From positions 49,604-113,603 of the forward strand of contig NZ_NMVP01000005.1 of NCBI RefSeq assembly GCF_002250705.1: a stretch of 64,000 bases of DNA, written 5' to 3'. The DNA comes from Enemella evansiae. GTDB taxonomy: Bacteria > Actinomycetota > Actinomycetes > Propionibacteriales > Propionibacteriaceae. The notes under the pieces are model-generated. The model saw only the letters and a list, made by a program, of their open reading frames with translations, was not told where the DNA came from and made no database searches. This document shows, piece by piece, positions 1 to 13,551 of the stretch (the stretch's first letter is position 1; every line of letters begins with the position of its first letter). The translations under genes were made by a program, and so were the position numbers.

Positions 1-1370
1 GATGCACCGGTCTTGTAGATCGGGGTCAGGAAGTTCTCGATCGACGGGTAGTCCATCTGCCAGCCGGAGCGGAACAGACCCTTCAGTTCGCCCGCCTTGA
101 TCTGGTTGCGGAGCGTCTTGAAGTCCGGGGTGATCTGCACGCGGCAGTCGATCCCGAGCACGGTGCGCCAGTTGTTGCAGGCCGCGTCGGCCCACTGCTT
201 GTGGCCACCGTCACCGTTCACCGCCAGGGTCATCGGGCCGTTGTAACCGCCGGCCTCCTGCCAGAGCTGCTTGGCCTTGGCCTCGTCGTAGGTGCAGGCC
301 TCGCCGCACTGACCCGGCTTGGCGCCGTCGACGACCGGGGAGACCCAGCCGGTGGCCGGCACCCGGGAGCCGTTGAAGATCTGCTTGGTGACCAGGTCGC
401 GGTTCAGCGACATGGACAGCGCCTGGCGCTTGCGGACGTCCTTGAGCTGCTCATCGTTCGGCGAGAAGGCCAGCGACTGGATGACGCCGGACTCCTTCTG
501 CCCGTTGCGGCCGTTCAGGGTGGCCTTCCAGGCATCGCCCACCAGCTGGTCGGGCGGGATGATGTCGGTGAAGTCCAGGTTGTTGGCGACGACGTCGTTG
601 TAGGCGGCGTTGGCGTCGTTGTAGATCTTGTAGTTGATCTTGTCGACCTTGCCGGGATCGATGCCCTTGTAGTCGGCGTTCTTCTCCAGGACGATCGCCT
701 GCTCGTTGTTCTGGGTCACCTTGTAGGGGCCCGAACCGACCGGCATCTTGCCGTAGGCCTCGGGATCCTTGAAGAAGGAATCCGGCAGCGCGGCGAAGGC
801 GGTGTAGCCGAGTCGCTGCGGCAGGTTGGAGACCGGCGAGGTGGTCTTGATGGTGAAGGTCCGGTCGTCGACGACGTTCAGGCCGCTCATCTTGTCCGAC
901 TTCGGGTCGCCCTCCTCGGGGGCGACGTCGGCGTAACCCTCGATCGGCTCCATGAAGTAGCCGGACACGTAGCCCTGCTTGGCGCTGGCGGAGAAGTTCC
1001 AGGCGTCGACGAAGTTCTTGGCCAGCACCGGGGTGCCGTCGGAGAACTTCATGTCCGGCTTCAGCTTCACGGTGAAGGTCTGGTTGTCGGTCGTCTCGAT
1101 CGACTCGGCGAGGTCGTTCTCCGGCTTCGCGGTGTCGGCGTTGTAGCGCACGAGCTTCGCGGTCACCGCGTCGAGCACGTTGCCGCCGCACACCTCGTTG
1201 GTGTTGGCCGGGATCAGCGGGTTCTGCGGGGTGCAACCACGCATCGAGATCTCGCCGCCGGTGTTGTTGCTGGTGCTACCAGAGTTGCCGCCGCCACCGC
1301 AGGCACTGAAGGCCAGCGCAACAATGCTGGCCGAGGCTGCGGCGACCATCAGGCGAGAGCGTCCTCGCAT
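1..1370 (-). CDS. Peptide/oligopeptide ABC transporter substrate-binding lipoprotein (SBP family 5), C-terminus cut by window edge
   Basis: The 456 visible residues match the SBP_5 (OppA/DppA) family, the extracytoplasmic receptor of a peptide- or nickel-type ABC importer. The N-terminus is a lipoprotein signal: basic MRGRSR, a hydrophobic stretch, then the lipobox AFSAC with the acceptor Cys at residue 24, followed by a Gly/Ser/Asn linker. Family-type sequence follows, such as KFSDGTPV near residue 100 and GSGPYKV near 200. I chose ATG 1370 because an AGGAGG lies 8 bases upstream; the in-frame ATG at 1376 is too close to it. Family members are usually 520-600 residues, so about 80-140 residues and the permease genes probably lie to the left. 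The substrate cannot be read from sequence. Confidence 0.9.
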   Translation of the reverse strand, partial: MRGRSRLMVAAASASIVALAFSACGGGGNSGSTSNNTGGEISMRGCTPQNPLIPANTNEVCGGNVLDAVTAKLVRYNADTAKPENDLAESIETTDNQTFTVKLKPDMKFSDGTPVLAKNFVDAWNFSASAKQGYVSGYFMEPIEGYADVAPEEGDPKSDKMSGLNVVDDRTFTIKTTSPVSNLPQRLGYTAFAALPDSFFKDPEAYGKMPVGSGPYKVTQNNEQAIVLEKNADYKGIDPGKVDKINYKIYNDANAAYNDVVANNLDFTDIIPPDQLVGDAWKATLNGRNGQKESGVIQSLAFSPNDEQLKDVRKRQALSMSLNRDLVTKQIFNGSRVPATGWVSPVVDGAKPGQCGEACTYDEAKAKQLWQEAGGYNGPMTLAVNGDGGHKQWADAACNNWRTVLGIDCRVQITPDFKTLRNQIKAGELKGLFRSGWQMDYPSIENFLTPIYKTGA

Positions 1371-1617
1371 GAACATGTCCTCCTAGATCGGGGGGCGCCC
1401 GCGATACGGACGCCGCGACGTGCCATGCACGGATGTCGTGCTCGGCACTGAACTTGCGGACTTTTCTATGGCATCCGAGCATGTCTGAACAAGCGACTGC
1501 ACAAAGCGCAACGCTTTTGTGACCTCCGAGTAGGCAGGTTGACCAATCGGTTGCGCTCGTGTTCACAAGCAACGCGTCTCGCTCATCAACCGACCTGATC
1601 GAACTATCGTCGATGCC
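1371..1617. other. Intergenic region between pepN end and SBP start
   Basis: About 250 bases without a convincing gene. It must contain the promoter of the leftward binding-protein gene; the Shine-Dalgarno AGGAGG is at its left end. The part at about 1455-1565 is more A/T-rich than its surroundings, as expected of a promoter, but I cannot assign -35 and -10 boxes with confidence. No repeat or RNA gene was seen. Confidence 0.4.
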
Positions 1618-4113
<2,496 letters not shown>

Positions 4114-4170
4114 GGTGGGCACGCTATACCCCGCCCCTGCCGGGCCGGTCGGGGTCACTACGGTTGTGCC

Positions 4171-5163
4171 ATGAGATTCGGCGTATTCATTCCGCAGGGC
4201 TGGCGCTTCGACCTGGTCGGCATCGAACCGGACTCCCAGTGGTCGGTGATGAAGTCGCTGGCCCAGCAGGTCGATGCCGAACCGGGTTGGGAGAGCGTCT
4301 GGGTCTACGACCACTTCCACACCACCCCGCAGCCGAGCGATCAGGCCACCCACGAGGCGTGGACGCTGATGGCCGGGTTGGGTGCGGTCACCGATCGGGT
4401 GCGGCTGGGTCAGATGTGCACCTGCATGGGTTATCGCAATCCGGCATACCTGGCGAAGGTCGCGGCCACCTGTGACCACATCTCCGGCGGCCGGGTCGAG
4501 ATGGGCATCGGCGGTGGCTGGTATGAGCACGAGTGGAAGGCCTACGGTTACGGCTTCCCGCGGGCCGGCGTACGCCTCGGCATGCTCGACGAGGGCGTCC
4601 AGATCTTCAAGCAGGCCTGGGAAACCGGGACCGCGACGCTAGATGGGAAGCACTACCAGGTGGACGGTGCGATCGTCGAACCGCGGCCGGTGCAGTCGCC
4701 GCGGATCCCGCTGTGGATCGCCGGTGGCGGTGAGAAGGTGACGCTGAAGATCGCCGCGAAGTACGCCGACTACACCAACTTCGCCGGCACCCCGGACGAC
4801 TTCGAGCACAAGTCGCAGGTGCTGGCCGAGCATTGCCGCGAGGTCGGCACCGATTTCGACGCGATCACCCGCTCCGCGAACTACAACGTGTTCATCGGCC
4901 GCGACGAGGACGAGGTCGCCGAGCGGCGGGCCGCTTACATCGACCGGGTCAAGGGCTACCTGAGCGAGGAGCAGCTGGCCGGCCAGTTGCGTGCCTACGA
5001 CGGGATGCCCGGGGTCGGTACGCCGGAGCAGATCGTGGAGAACCTGCGGGGCCTCAAGGCCAAGGGCCTCGGTTACGCCATCACCTACTTCCCCGAGGCC
5101 GCCTACGACACCTCCGGCATGGAGCTCTTCGCCCGCGAGGTCATCCCCGCCCTCCAGGACTGA
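4171..5163 (+). CDS. LLM-class F420-dependent oxidoreductase (Rv1855c-like)
   Basis: This 330-residue protein has the luciferase-like TIM-barrel fold that binds coenzyme F420 (sometimes FMN) for hydride transfer. The N-terminus MRFGVFIPQGWRFDL is close to that of the mycobacterial Rv1855c family (TIGR03560). Other family features are VYDHFHT near residue 50, RVRLGQMCTC near 90, and GRVEMGIGGGWYEHEW near 110. ATG 4171 is the first codon of the conserved N-terminus; the much longer open frame upstream is antisense to pepN and was discarded. It is divergent from pepN with 57 bp between. The substrate is unknown. The gene implies that the organism makes F420. Confidence 0.9.
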   Translation: MRFGVFIPQGWRFDLVGIEPDSQWSVMKSLAQQVDAEPGWESVWVYDHFHTTPQPSDQATHEAWTLMAGLGAVTDRVRLGQMCTCMGYRNPAYLAKVAATCDHISGGRVEMGIGGGWYEHEWKAYGYGFPRAGVRLGMLDEGVQIFKQAWETGTATLDGKHYQVDGAIVEPRPVQSPRIPLWIAGGGEKVTLKIAAKYADYTNFAGTPDDFEHKSQVLAEHCREVGTDFDAITRSANYNVFIGRDEDEVAERRAAYIDRVKGYLSEEQLAGQLRAYDGMPGVGTPEQIVENLRGLKAKGLGYAITYFPEAAYDTSGMELFAREVIPALQD

Positions 5164-5280
5164 CGCTCATCGAGCAGCCGGCCCGGCGCCCCCACGCTCA
5201 TCGAGTAGCTGGCCCGGCGCAGCGAAGCGGAGCCGGGCCCGCGTGTCGGGATGAGCCGAGCCACCGTGTCGAGATGAGCC
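5164..5280. repeat. Dispersed hairpin repeat, copy A (GCTCATCGAGTAGC family)
   Basis: Just after the oxidoreductase stop, the main palindrome runs 5196-5256. Its outer arms are GCTCATC (5196-5202) and GATGAGC (5250-5256). Its inner stem is GGCCCGGC (5211-5218) pairing with GCCGGGCC (5232-5239), around the loop GCAGCGAAGCGGA. A partial left half (5164-5190) precedes it and a partial right half (about 5266-5280) follows. Related copies occur at 12152-12210, 39638-39694 and near the right window edge. Probable role: transcription end or structured intergenic element; not coding. Confidence 0.8.
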
Positions 5281-5308
5281 CTGCTCGCACCGGGCACCCA
5301 AATGTGCG

Positions 5309-5349
5309 ACCGGGCACCCGATCCGGCCTGACTGGATCGGGTGCCCGGT
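5309..5349. terminator. Strong bidirectional stem-loop terminator between convergent genes
   Basis: The arms CCGGGCACCCGATCC (5310-5324) and GGATCGGGTGCCCGG (5334-5348) are perfectly complementary over 15 bp, 16 with the flanking A-T pair, around a 9-base loop. The element sits between the rightward oxidoreductase gene and the leftward AbiEi/DUF559-like gene, so it can end transcription from both sides. There is no U-tract, as is common in high-GC actinobacteria. Confidence 0.75.
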
Positions 5350-5382
5350 GTCATTCTCGGGTGCCCGGACGGGTACGCCGGT

Positions 5383-6294
5383 TCACGCGGCCCGATCGGC
5401 CAGCTCGAACGCCCGGGTCAGCAGCCGCCCGAACGCCTGCCGATCGTCCAGGTCCGTCCAGATCCACCGGCTCATCCACGGTCCCTGGCGCCGGATCGCC
5501 TCCTCGCGGTGCTTCTCGAACAGCACGACGTCCTGCACCGACTGCCCGGGCTTCAGCTTGCGCCCATACTTCACCAGGCCGTCGAATTCACCGACCAGGT
5601 TGTACCGCTCCCAGTAGAAGTCACAGCGGGCGACGAACTCCCCGTCGGGGGTGAAGAACTCCTTCTGCAGTTCGGGTTCGGGGAGTCCGAGCTCATGGAT
5701 CAGCCAGCGGGAATGGGACTCCCCGACCGATTCGCTGGCGGGATTCGCGAACCGGACGAGCCGCCGCGCCTGGATGCTGCCGGTCAGGTGCGGACGAGCC
5801 AGGATCGCCAGGATCTCATCCCGATCTGCTCCCTTGGCCAGCGCCACATCGAGCGCGGCTACGGCGTGCACCGCGGGCAGCGAGCGCGCCAGGTCCGCGG
5901 CGGTCCACTCCAGCGAGGTGACCACACCTGACTCGGTCTGCCGCTGATGTTCCGCGGGGACCAGAGCGCGATGCAGGTGCATCCCGGCGCGGACCTTGCC
6001 ACCGTGTCCGGGGCGGGTGATGTGCACCGGCCCGAGCCGGCGCTCCGGCACCGGGAGTTCATGGACGATCGCGGCGGAGAGATGGCTCAGCACCCCGCCG
6101 GGCCTCACCCGCGGCAGCGTCGCTTCGATCCGGCGGAGATGTTCGGCGCAGCGGTCCAGTTCGTCTGGTTCACCGAACCCGGCACGCCAGTAGACGCCAT
6201 TGCGTACCCGGGTCAGCTCCCCCTTCCGCACGAGCGCCCGGATCTCATGGGTGCACAGGCCCTCGTCGAGCAGCTCTGCGGTGCGGATCAACAT
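5383..6294 (-). CDS. AbiEi-like N-terminal domain plus DUF559-type endonuclease-fold protein
   Basis: This 303-residue protein belongs to a family common in actinobacteria. The N-terminus resembles the winged-helix AbiEi antitoxin domain (LLDEGLCTHEIRALVRKGEL, then RNGVYWR). The C-terminal part resembles a DUF559/Vsr-type PD-(D/E)xK fold: SVGESHSR near residue 195, then CDFYWE and GEFDGLVKY near 225-240, then a LFEKHREEAIRRQG helix. ATG 6294 was chosen for fit to family N-termini, although no clear Shine-Dalgarno is seen; the frame is open to 6354. Many genomes carry several such genes without a partner toxin, and none is adjacent here. The function is not known; a nuclease or TA-like role is only suggested by fold. 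Confidence 0.7.
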   Translation of the reverse strand: MLIRTAELLDEGLCTHEIRALVRKGELTRVRNGVYWRAGFGEPDELDRCAEHLRRIEATLPRVRPGGVLSHLSAAIVHELPVPERRLGPVHITRPGHGGKVRAGMHLHRALVPAEHQRQTESGVVTSLEWTAADLARSLPAVHAVAALDVALAKGADRDEILAILARPHLTGSIQARRLVRFANPASESVGESHSRWLIHELGLPEPELQKEFFTPDGEFVARCDFYWERYNLVGEFDGLVKYGRKLKPGQSVQDVVLFEKHREEAIRRQGPWMSRWIWTDLDDRQAFGRLLTRAFELADRAA

Positions 6295-6430
6295 GGAACC
6301 CAGTCCAGCGCACCCGACGCACCCGTGGGGTTCCCCGGAAGCGGTTATCCACAAGAAATCCGAGCCGCCGTCACGCGTGCCCGACCGGGCACGCCCTCAT
6401 CACCAGCTCATGCGCGCGGGTTCGCACCCC

Positions 6431-7768
6431 TCACTCGGCGAGCGCACGGTCCTTCTGCTCGGGCATCGTGAGAGCGGCGAGCGCGCCGATCGCGAAGGCG
6501 GCGGCGAAGGTGGCGAAGACCAGCCAGTTGGAACCACCGGCGGCCTTGACCAGCACCGGTACCAGCAGTGGGGCGACGATCGAGGCGATCCGGCCGAACC
6601 CGGCGGCGGCACCGGTCGCCGAGCCGCGTACCGCGGTCGGATAGAGCTCGGGGCCGATCGCGTACAGCGCACCCCAGGCGCCCAGGTTGAAGAAGGAGAG
6701 CGCGCACCCGGTGGCGATCAGCGTCGCCGGCGTACCAGCCAGGCCGAACAGCCCCGCGGCGACCGCCGAACCGATCAGGAAGGTGGCCAGCGTCGGGCGC
6801 CTCCCCCAGCGTTCGATCAGGTAGGCCGCGGCGGCGTACCCGGGCAGCTGGGCCAGCGTGATGATCAGCGTGTACTCGAAGGATTTGAGCAGCCCGAAGC
6901 CCTGATTCACCAGCAGCGTCGGCAGCCAGATGAACGCGCCGTAGTAGCTGAGGTTGATGCAGAACCAGACGATCCAGAGCGCCGCGGTACGCCCCCGCAG
7001 CCGCGGGGACCAGATCGACATCGGGTTCGCCGGGGGCTCCTCGGCCGCCGGCGGTGACGGCACCGGTGCCACCCCGGCCGACTCCTCGAAGGTGCGGACC
7101 GCCCGCTCGGCCTCGTCGATCCGTCCCCGCTTTTCCAGATAGCGCACCGATTCCGGCAATCCGAAGCGCACCACTGCGGCGTACACGGTGGGGACCAGAC
7201 CGACGGCCAGCGCCCATCGCCAGCCGTCCGGCACATTCGGGATGAGGAGGTAACCGAGCAGTGCCGCGAGGATCCAGCCGACGGCCCAGAACGCCTCCAG
7301 CGCCACCACGATCCGACCGCGGATGTGGCGGGGGGCGTACTCGCTGACCAGGGTGGAGGCGACCGGCAGCTCCGCCCCGAGGCCGAGCCCGACCAGGAAG
7401 CGCAGCGCGATCAGCACCGCGACCGAGCCGGCGAGCGCCGACGCCCCGGTCGCCAACCCGTAGACCAGCAGGGTCAGCGCGAACACCTGACGCCGGCCGA
7501 AACGGTCGGCGAGCAGCCCGCCGAGGGTGGCCCCGACGGCCATCCCGACGAAGCCGATGGAGCCGATCCAACCGAGGGTGGTGGCGCCGAGTCCCCATTC
7601 CTTGGCCAGGGCGGCCATCACGAACGAGATCAGCCCGACATCCATCGCATCGAGCGCCCAGCCGATCCCGGAACCGCCGAGCAGCCGGCCGTGTGCGCGG
7701 GTGAACGGCAACCGGTCCAGCCGCTCGGAGCGGGTCAGGCTGGTGGTGTCTTGCGGAGTGCTGGTCAC
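6431..7768 (-). CDS. MFS transporter, metabolite/sugar-porter type (NiaP/SV2-like)
   Basis: This 445-residue protein has about 12 membrane helices. The sequence GWALDAMDVGLISFVM in helix 1, the loop 2-3 motif GGLLADRFGRRQV near residue 90, and PESVRYLEKRGR at the central loop (about 200) place it among the niacin/aromatic-acid carriers of the sugar-porter/AAHS branch of MFS. It is an inner-membrane secondary transporter, probably proton-coupled. The start is GTG 7768, preceded by GAGGAG at 5 bases. The gene is followed by the AbiEi-like gene and preceded by an FMN reductase on the same strand. The substrate is not determined. Confidence 0.88.
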   Translation of the reverse strand: MTSTPQDTTSLTRSERLDRLPFTRAHGRLLGGSGIGWALDAMDVGLISFVMAALAKEWGLGATTLGWIGSIGFVGMAVGATLGGLLADRFGRRQVFALTLLVYGLATGASALAGSVAVLIALRFLVGLGLGAELPVASTLVSEYAPRHIRGRIVVALEAFWAVGWILAALLGYLLIPNVPDGWRWALAVGLVPTVYAAVVRFGLPESVRYLEKRGRIDEAERAVRTFEESAGVAPVPSPPAAEEPPANPMSIWSPRLRGRTAALWIVWFCINLSYYGAFIWLPTLLVNQGFGLLKSFEYTLIITLAQLPGYAAAAYLIERWGRRPTLATFLIGSAVAAGLFGLAGTPATLIATGCALSFFNLGAWGALYAIGPELYPTAVRGSATGAAAGFGRIASIVAPLLVPVLVKAAGGSNWLVFATFAAAFAIGALAALTMPEQKDRALAE

Positions 7769-7856
7769 GGTGGCTCCTCGTTCCCGCCCGGGCGGGCGCG
7801 ACGTTCGCCCGGCAGGGCGCGACAGGTGGGGTCAACCTATCGCGCCCCGGAGGCGA

Positions 7857-8426
7857 TTATTCGCCGGTTCGTACCGTGTGCAGCGCCCGGGAGAGCTGCT
7901 CGAGTTGATCAAGCTCGCCGGCCAGGTCCGCGGCGTGCCGGGCATCGGGGTCGAATCCGTTCGGCCCGAAGTCGTTGAACAGCGACAGCGACACCTGGTC
8001 GCGGACCGCGATCAGCCGCAGGTTGGCGGCGATCACGCGCCACTGCTCGATCGCGCGTACGCCGCCGGCGGCGCCGTAGCCGACCAACCCGAGCGCCTTG
8101 TCGCTCCACTCCGAACCGAGCAGATCGAAGGCGTTCTTCAGCGCGGCCGGAACGCCGTGGTTGTACTCCGGGGTGACGAAGACATAGCCGTCGTAGGAGT
8201 CGACCACCTTGCTCCACTCCCGGGTCTGCGGGTTCTCGTACTGCTTGTTCGCCGCACCGGGCACCGTCGGCTCCGCGAGCAGGGTGAGGTTGAAGTCGGC
8301 GAGGTCGACCAACTCGTAGTCGGCACCCGCCCGGTTGGCGGCCTGCGCGGCCACCCAGTTGGCCACGGATTCGCCCAGCCGGCCGGGCCGGGTGCTGCCG
8401 ATGATGATGGCGATCTTCAGGTTCAT
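7857..8426 (-). CDS. NADPH-dependent FMN reductase (flavodoxin-fold quinone/azo reductase)
   Basis: This 189-residue cytoplasmic flavoprotein transfers electrons from NAD(P)H to FMN, quinones or similar acceptors. The FMN phosphate loop GSTRPGRLGE is at residues 10-19, and the family motif TPEYNHGVPAALKNAFDLL is near 90-108. GLVGYGAAGG follows near 120, matching FMN_red. I chose ATG 8426 over the longer open frame because AGGAG stands 4 bases upstream and the protein begins directly with the first beta strand. The physiological acceptor is unknown; detoxification of quinones is the usual assignment. Confidence 0.9.
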   Translation of the reverse strand: MNLKIAIIIGSTRPGRLGESVANWVAAQAANRAGADYELVDLADFNLTLLAEPTVPGAANKQYENPQTREWSKVVDSYDGYVFVTPEYNHGVPAALKNAFDLLGSEWSDKALGLVGYGAAGGVRAIEQWRVIAANLRLIAVRDQVSLSLFNDFGPNGFDPDARHAADLAGELDQLEQLSRALHTVRTGE

Positions 8427-8618
8427 GGGTCTCCTCGTCCTTGGTGGTTGAGCGTTCGATTCCCGGGTCGGCAACCGTACGCCCCCGCCGCAGTATTCCG
8501 TACCGGCCCGGCCCGGTGAACGCCGGTGAGCAACCTCACGGCCGCCCCGCTGGCGCTCGCTTGTCGGCACCCTCTACAGTGGCAATGATTTCTCTCAGGT
8601 GTTTCTCAGGAGTGACTG

Positions 8619-9752
8619 GTGTCCCGACCGGCCCGACGTGCGGCAGGCCCCCTTCCCGCAGCCGACCCCGGTGACGGCCGACCCCGCCGCGCCCAGGCCC
8701 AGCCGGCCCGCGCCGCTCGGTCCGCCTCCGCCTCCGGCAGCCTGCGCCCCCGGGCGCTGCGCGTCGGCCTGCTGAGCGCCAGTCTGACGATGATCGCGGT
8801 GGCTGCGGTCGCCGTCACCCCCGACCTGATGGCCGGCCGGCTGAGCGAGACCCCGGCTCCGGTCGCCGCCCGGGTCGACCTGGCGCCCGCGGTCGTCCCG
8901 GGCGTCGCCCCGGAACTGCCGATCGCGCCGGCCGAGCAGCGCGCCGAGCGACCGGATCGCGACCTGGTCCGCCCGGAGCTGCCGATCGCGCCCTCGCCGG
9001 CACCGGTGCCCACCACCGCGCCACCGGCCCCGGTCGCACCCCCGCAGACCAGCAAGCCGGCTCCCCCGCCGCCCCCGCCCCCGAAGCCGGAGGTGGCAGG
9101 CATACCCAACCCGTGTTCGATCGACCTGCCGATCACCGATTCGATGAGCGCCGCGACGATCGCCGACCGGGCAGAACGCCAGTGGGGGTTCACCCTCACC
9201 GGCCCGCAGTGGCGCGACAACAGCTACCGCCCGGTGGTCAAGCTGTTCGCCGAGACCCTGGACTCGGTCGACTGCACCGACTATCTGAACCGCGTCAAGG
9301 CCGGCAACGGCGGCAGCCTGGAGATCAACTCGCGCTCCACGAACTCCTGGGCCTGGGGTGACTACGGACTCTCCCGCGCCGGTGTGGTCACCCTCGACCT
9401 GACCAAGTTCAAGCAGGGGTACGCCGATGGCGACCGGGGCCGGTTGGTCCGGTTGATCATCCACGAGATGGCCCACTCGCTGAACGCCGACCGTGGCGAG
9501 GAGCCGGCGTACTGGCAGCGCTATCAGCGCGTCTGGTCGGCCAACGGGCCGGTCACCGACTACGGCAGCAACCAGACCGAGGGGTTCGCCGACGCGGTCG
9601 GCTACTACGTCGCCCGTTGCGCCGCGGACAACCCGTACGCCACCACCAAGCAGCGCGCCTACTACGAGTTCGTGAAGACCAACATTTTCGGCGGCCGGGA
9701 GTTCGGTGGCCCGGTGGGCACCGGGCAGAGCTGCGACGGCGAGGGCCGCTGA
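8619..9752 (+). CDS. Membrane-anchored extracellular zinc metallopeptidase-like protein
   Basis: This 377-residue protein has a basic Ala/Arg-rich N-terminus (1-45), one membrane helix at about 46-66, a Pro/Ala-rich linker (about 95-165) and an extracellular catalytic-like domain from about 165. The domain has HEMAH at 282-286 and a downstream Glu321 followed by Asp325 in TEGFADAVGYY, a gluzincin-like arrangement, plus conserved Cys residues. GTG 8619 follows CAGGAG by 6 bases. I do not recognise a named family. The layout suits a cell-wall-space protease or a peptidase-like binding domain. It is divergent from the FMN reductase gene. Confidence 0.75.
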   Translation: MSRPARRAAGPLPAADPGDGRPRRAQAQPARAARSASASGSLRPRALRVGLLSASLTMIAVAAVAVTPDLMAGRLSETPAPVAARVDLAPAVVPGVAPELPIAPAEQRAERPDRDLVRPELPIAPSPAPVPTTAPPAPVAPPQTSKPAPPPPPPPKPEVAGIPNPCSIDLPITDSMSAATIADRAERQWGFTLTGPQWRDNSYRPVVKLFAETLDSVDCTDYLNRVKAGNGGSLEINSRSTNSWAWGDYGLSRAGVVTLDLTKFKQGYADGDRGRLVRLIIHEMAHSLNADRGEEPAYWQRYQRVWSANGPVTDYGSNQTEGFADAVGYYVARCAADNPYATTKQRAYYEFVKTNIFGGREFGGPVGTGQSCDGEGR

Positions 9753-12137
<2,385 letters not shown>

Positions 12138-12151
12138 CCTCAACCCCCGAC

Positions 12152-12210
12152 GCTCATCGAGCAGCAACCCCGGCACCGCGAAGCGGAGCCGGGGTTGCGT
12201 GTCGAGATGC
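12152..12210. repeat. Dispersed hairpin repeat, copy B, downstream of isocitrate dehydrogenase
   Basis: This has the same design as the repeat at 5196-5256. The outer arms are GCTCATCGA (12152-12160) and TCGAGATGC (12202-12210). A perfect 11-bp stem, GCAACCCCGGC (12164-12174) with GCCGGGGTTGC (12188-12198), encloses the loop ACCGCGAAGCGGA. The loop core GCGAAGCGGA is shared with copy A while the stem bases differ in a compensated way. It probably serves as the terminator of the dehydrogenase gene. Confidence 0.8.
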
Positions 12211-12259
12211 CCCGCTCGCCCAGGGAACGGAACGGGCTGGGGGCGCTAGCATCCGACTC

Positions 12260-12959
12260 GTGCCGACGATCACCGTGCTGCAACCCGATCCCCGAGGTCC
12301 CGCTGGGCCGCTTCGAGCCCTGGCTCAGCGAAGCCGGGATGCAGCTCGAGCTGGTACCACTGTGGAACGCGGAGCTCCCGCAGATCGCCGACGGGCTGCT
12401 GATCCTGGGCGGTCGGATGAACTGCCACGCCGAGGCCGAGCACCCCTGGCTGCCCGGTGTACGCCGACTGGTCACCTCCGCGGTCGAGAACGGTACGCCG
12501 ACCCTGGGCATCTGCCTGGGGCACCAGATCCTCGCCGAGGCGCTCGGCGGCGCCGTCACCGTCGACCATCCCGACGGCCGCGAGGAGGGACCCCAGGAGC
12601 TGCACTGGTCCCCCACCGCCGGATCCGACCCGATGCTCGGATCCCTTGCCACCCAGGGATCCTGCCCGGTCGCGATGTCCCACCGGGACGTGGTCACCAG
12701 GCTGCCCCCGGGTGCGATCGAGCTGGCCCGCACCGACCGCTTCGCCCACCAGGTGTTCCGCGCCGGTTCCGCGGTCGGCGTGCAGTTCCATCCCGAGGCG
12801 TCACCGGAGCAGGTGGCCCGCTGGGCCGAACTGACCGGCGGTGATGCCGTCGGCGATCGGGCCGCGCTGACCGCGGTCGACGCCGAGGTGTCCGCCGCGG
12901 CCCGCGCGGTGGCGTACGGCTTCGCCGATCGGCTCGGCGCGACCCGCACGGCCCGCTGA
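12260..12959 (+). CDS. Type 1 glutamine amidotransferase (GMP-synthase-like), apparent +1 frameshift near the N-terminus
   Basis: A class I glutamine amidotransferase domain protein. The nucleophile lies in GICLGHQ (Cys codon 12513-12515) and the His/Glu pair in GVQFHPEAS. The natural start is GTG 12260, reading MPTITVLQPDP, the expected first beta strand. That frame fails after the CCCC run at 12290-12293, and the rest (EVPLGRFEPWL onward) continues in the other frame. Removing one C joins the two into a normal N-terminus of about 232 residues. The alternative is an unbroken frame from 12195 with an unnatural N-terminus. This may be a sequencing error, a recent mutation or, less likely, recoding. 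The acceptor substrate is unknown. Confidence 0.75.
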
Positions 12960-12963
12960 GGGG

Positions 12964-13551
12964 TCAGTCCTCGGGCACTTCTTCCTGCTCGACCTCCCAG
13001 TCCCGGTCCGGGACGTGCGAATAGACCCACATCGAATAGCGCTCGGCCCCGATCCGCTGGTAGGCCCGCAGTAATCCCTCGCGCTGGTAACCGGCGTCCT
13101 CCGCGGCGCGCCAGGAACCCTCGTTCTGCGGTTCGACGTGCAACTCGACGCGACCGATCTCATCGATCGTGTCGGCCCAGTCGGTGATCAGCCGGAGGGC
13201 CGCGGCGGCGTACCCCTTGCGGCGATAGCGTTTCGCGATCCAGTAGCCGACCCCGGCTCGGCCGTGCTGGACCTCGTGGGTGCGCAGGATGATGTGCCCG
13301 ACCGGGGCGTCGGTCTCCAGATCGGCGATCGCGAAGGCGTACCCGTAACCGGTCACCATCCGCTCGTGCTGGCGGGCGATCCACTCCATCGCGTCGTCGT
13401 GGCGGCCACTGGTGGGGACGGTGGTGATCAGCGGGATCAGCGGATCGTCGGCCACCTCGCGGACGATGGGCACATCGTCGTCACGCCAGGGGCGCAGCCG
13501 GACCGGGCGCCGTTCCAGTATCGGCAGTTCCTGTGGCAGCGCCATCCTCAC
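12964..13551 (-). CDS. GNAT family N-acetyltransferase (RimJ/RimL type)
   Basis: A 195-residue acetyl-CoA-dependent acyltransferase of the Acetyltransf_3 group. The N-terminus has the family strand RPVRLRPWRDDDVP. The acetyl-CoA pyrophosphate loop is near RYRRKGYAAAALRL (residues 110-125), followed by LHVEPQNEGSWRAAEDAGY. The GTG at 13551 overlaps the ltrA stop in a GTGA arrangement, suggesting translational coupling; ATG 13545, preceded by AGGGGTGAGG, is an equally good start. It is the third gene of the tetR-ltrA operon. The acceptor (protein or small molecule) cannot be told. Confidence 0.85.
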   Translation of the reverse strand: MRMALPQELPILERRPVRLRPWRDDDVPIVREVADDPLIPLITTVPTSGRHDDAMEWIARQHERMVTGYGYAFAIADLETDAPVGHIILRTHEVQHGRAGVGYWIAKRYRRKGYAAAALRLITDWADTIDEIGRVELHVEPQNEGSWRAAEDAGYQREGLLRAYQRIGAERYSMWVYSHVPDRDWEVEQEEVPED

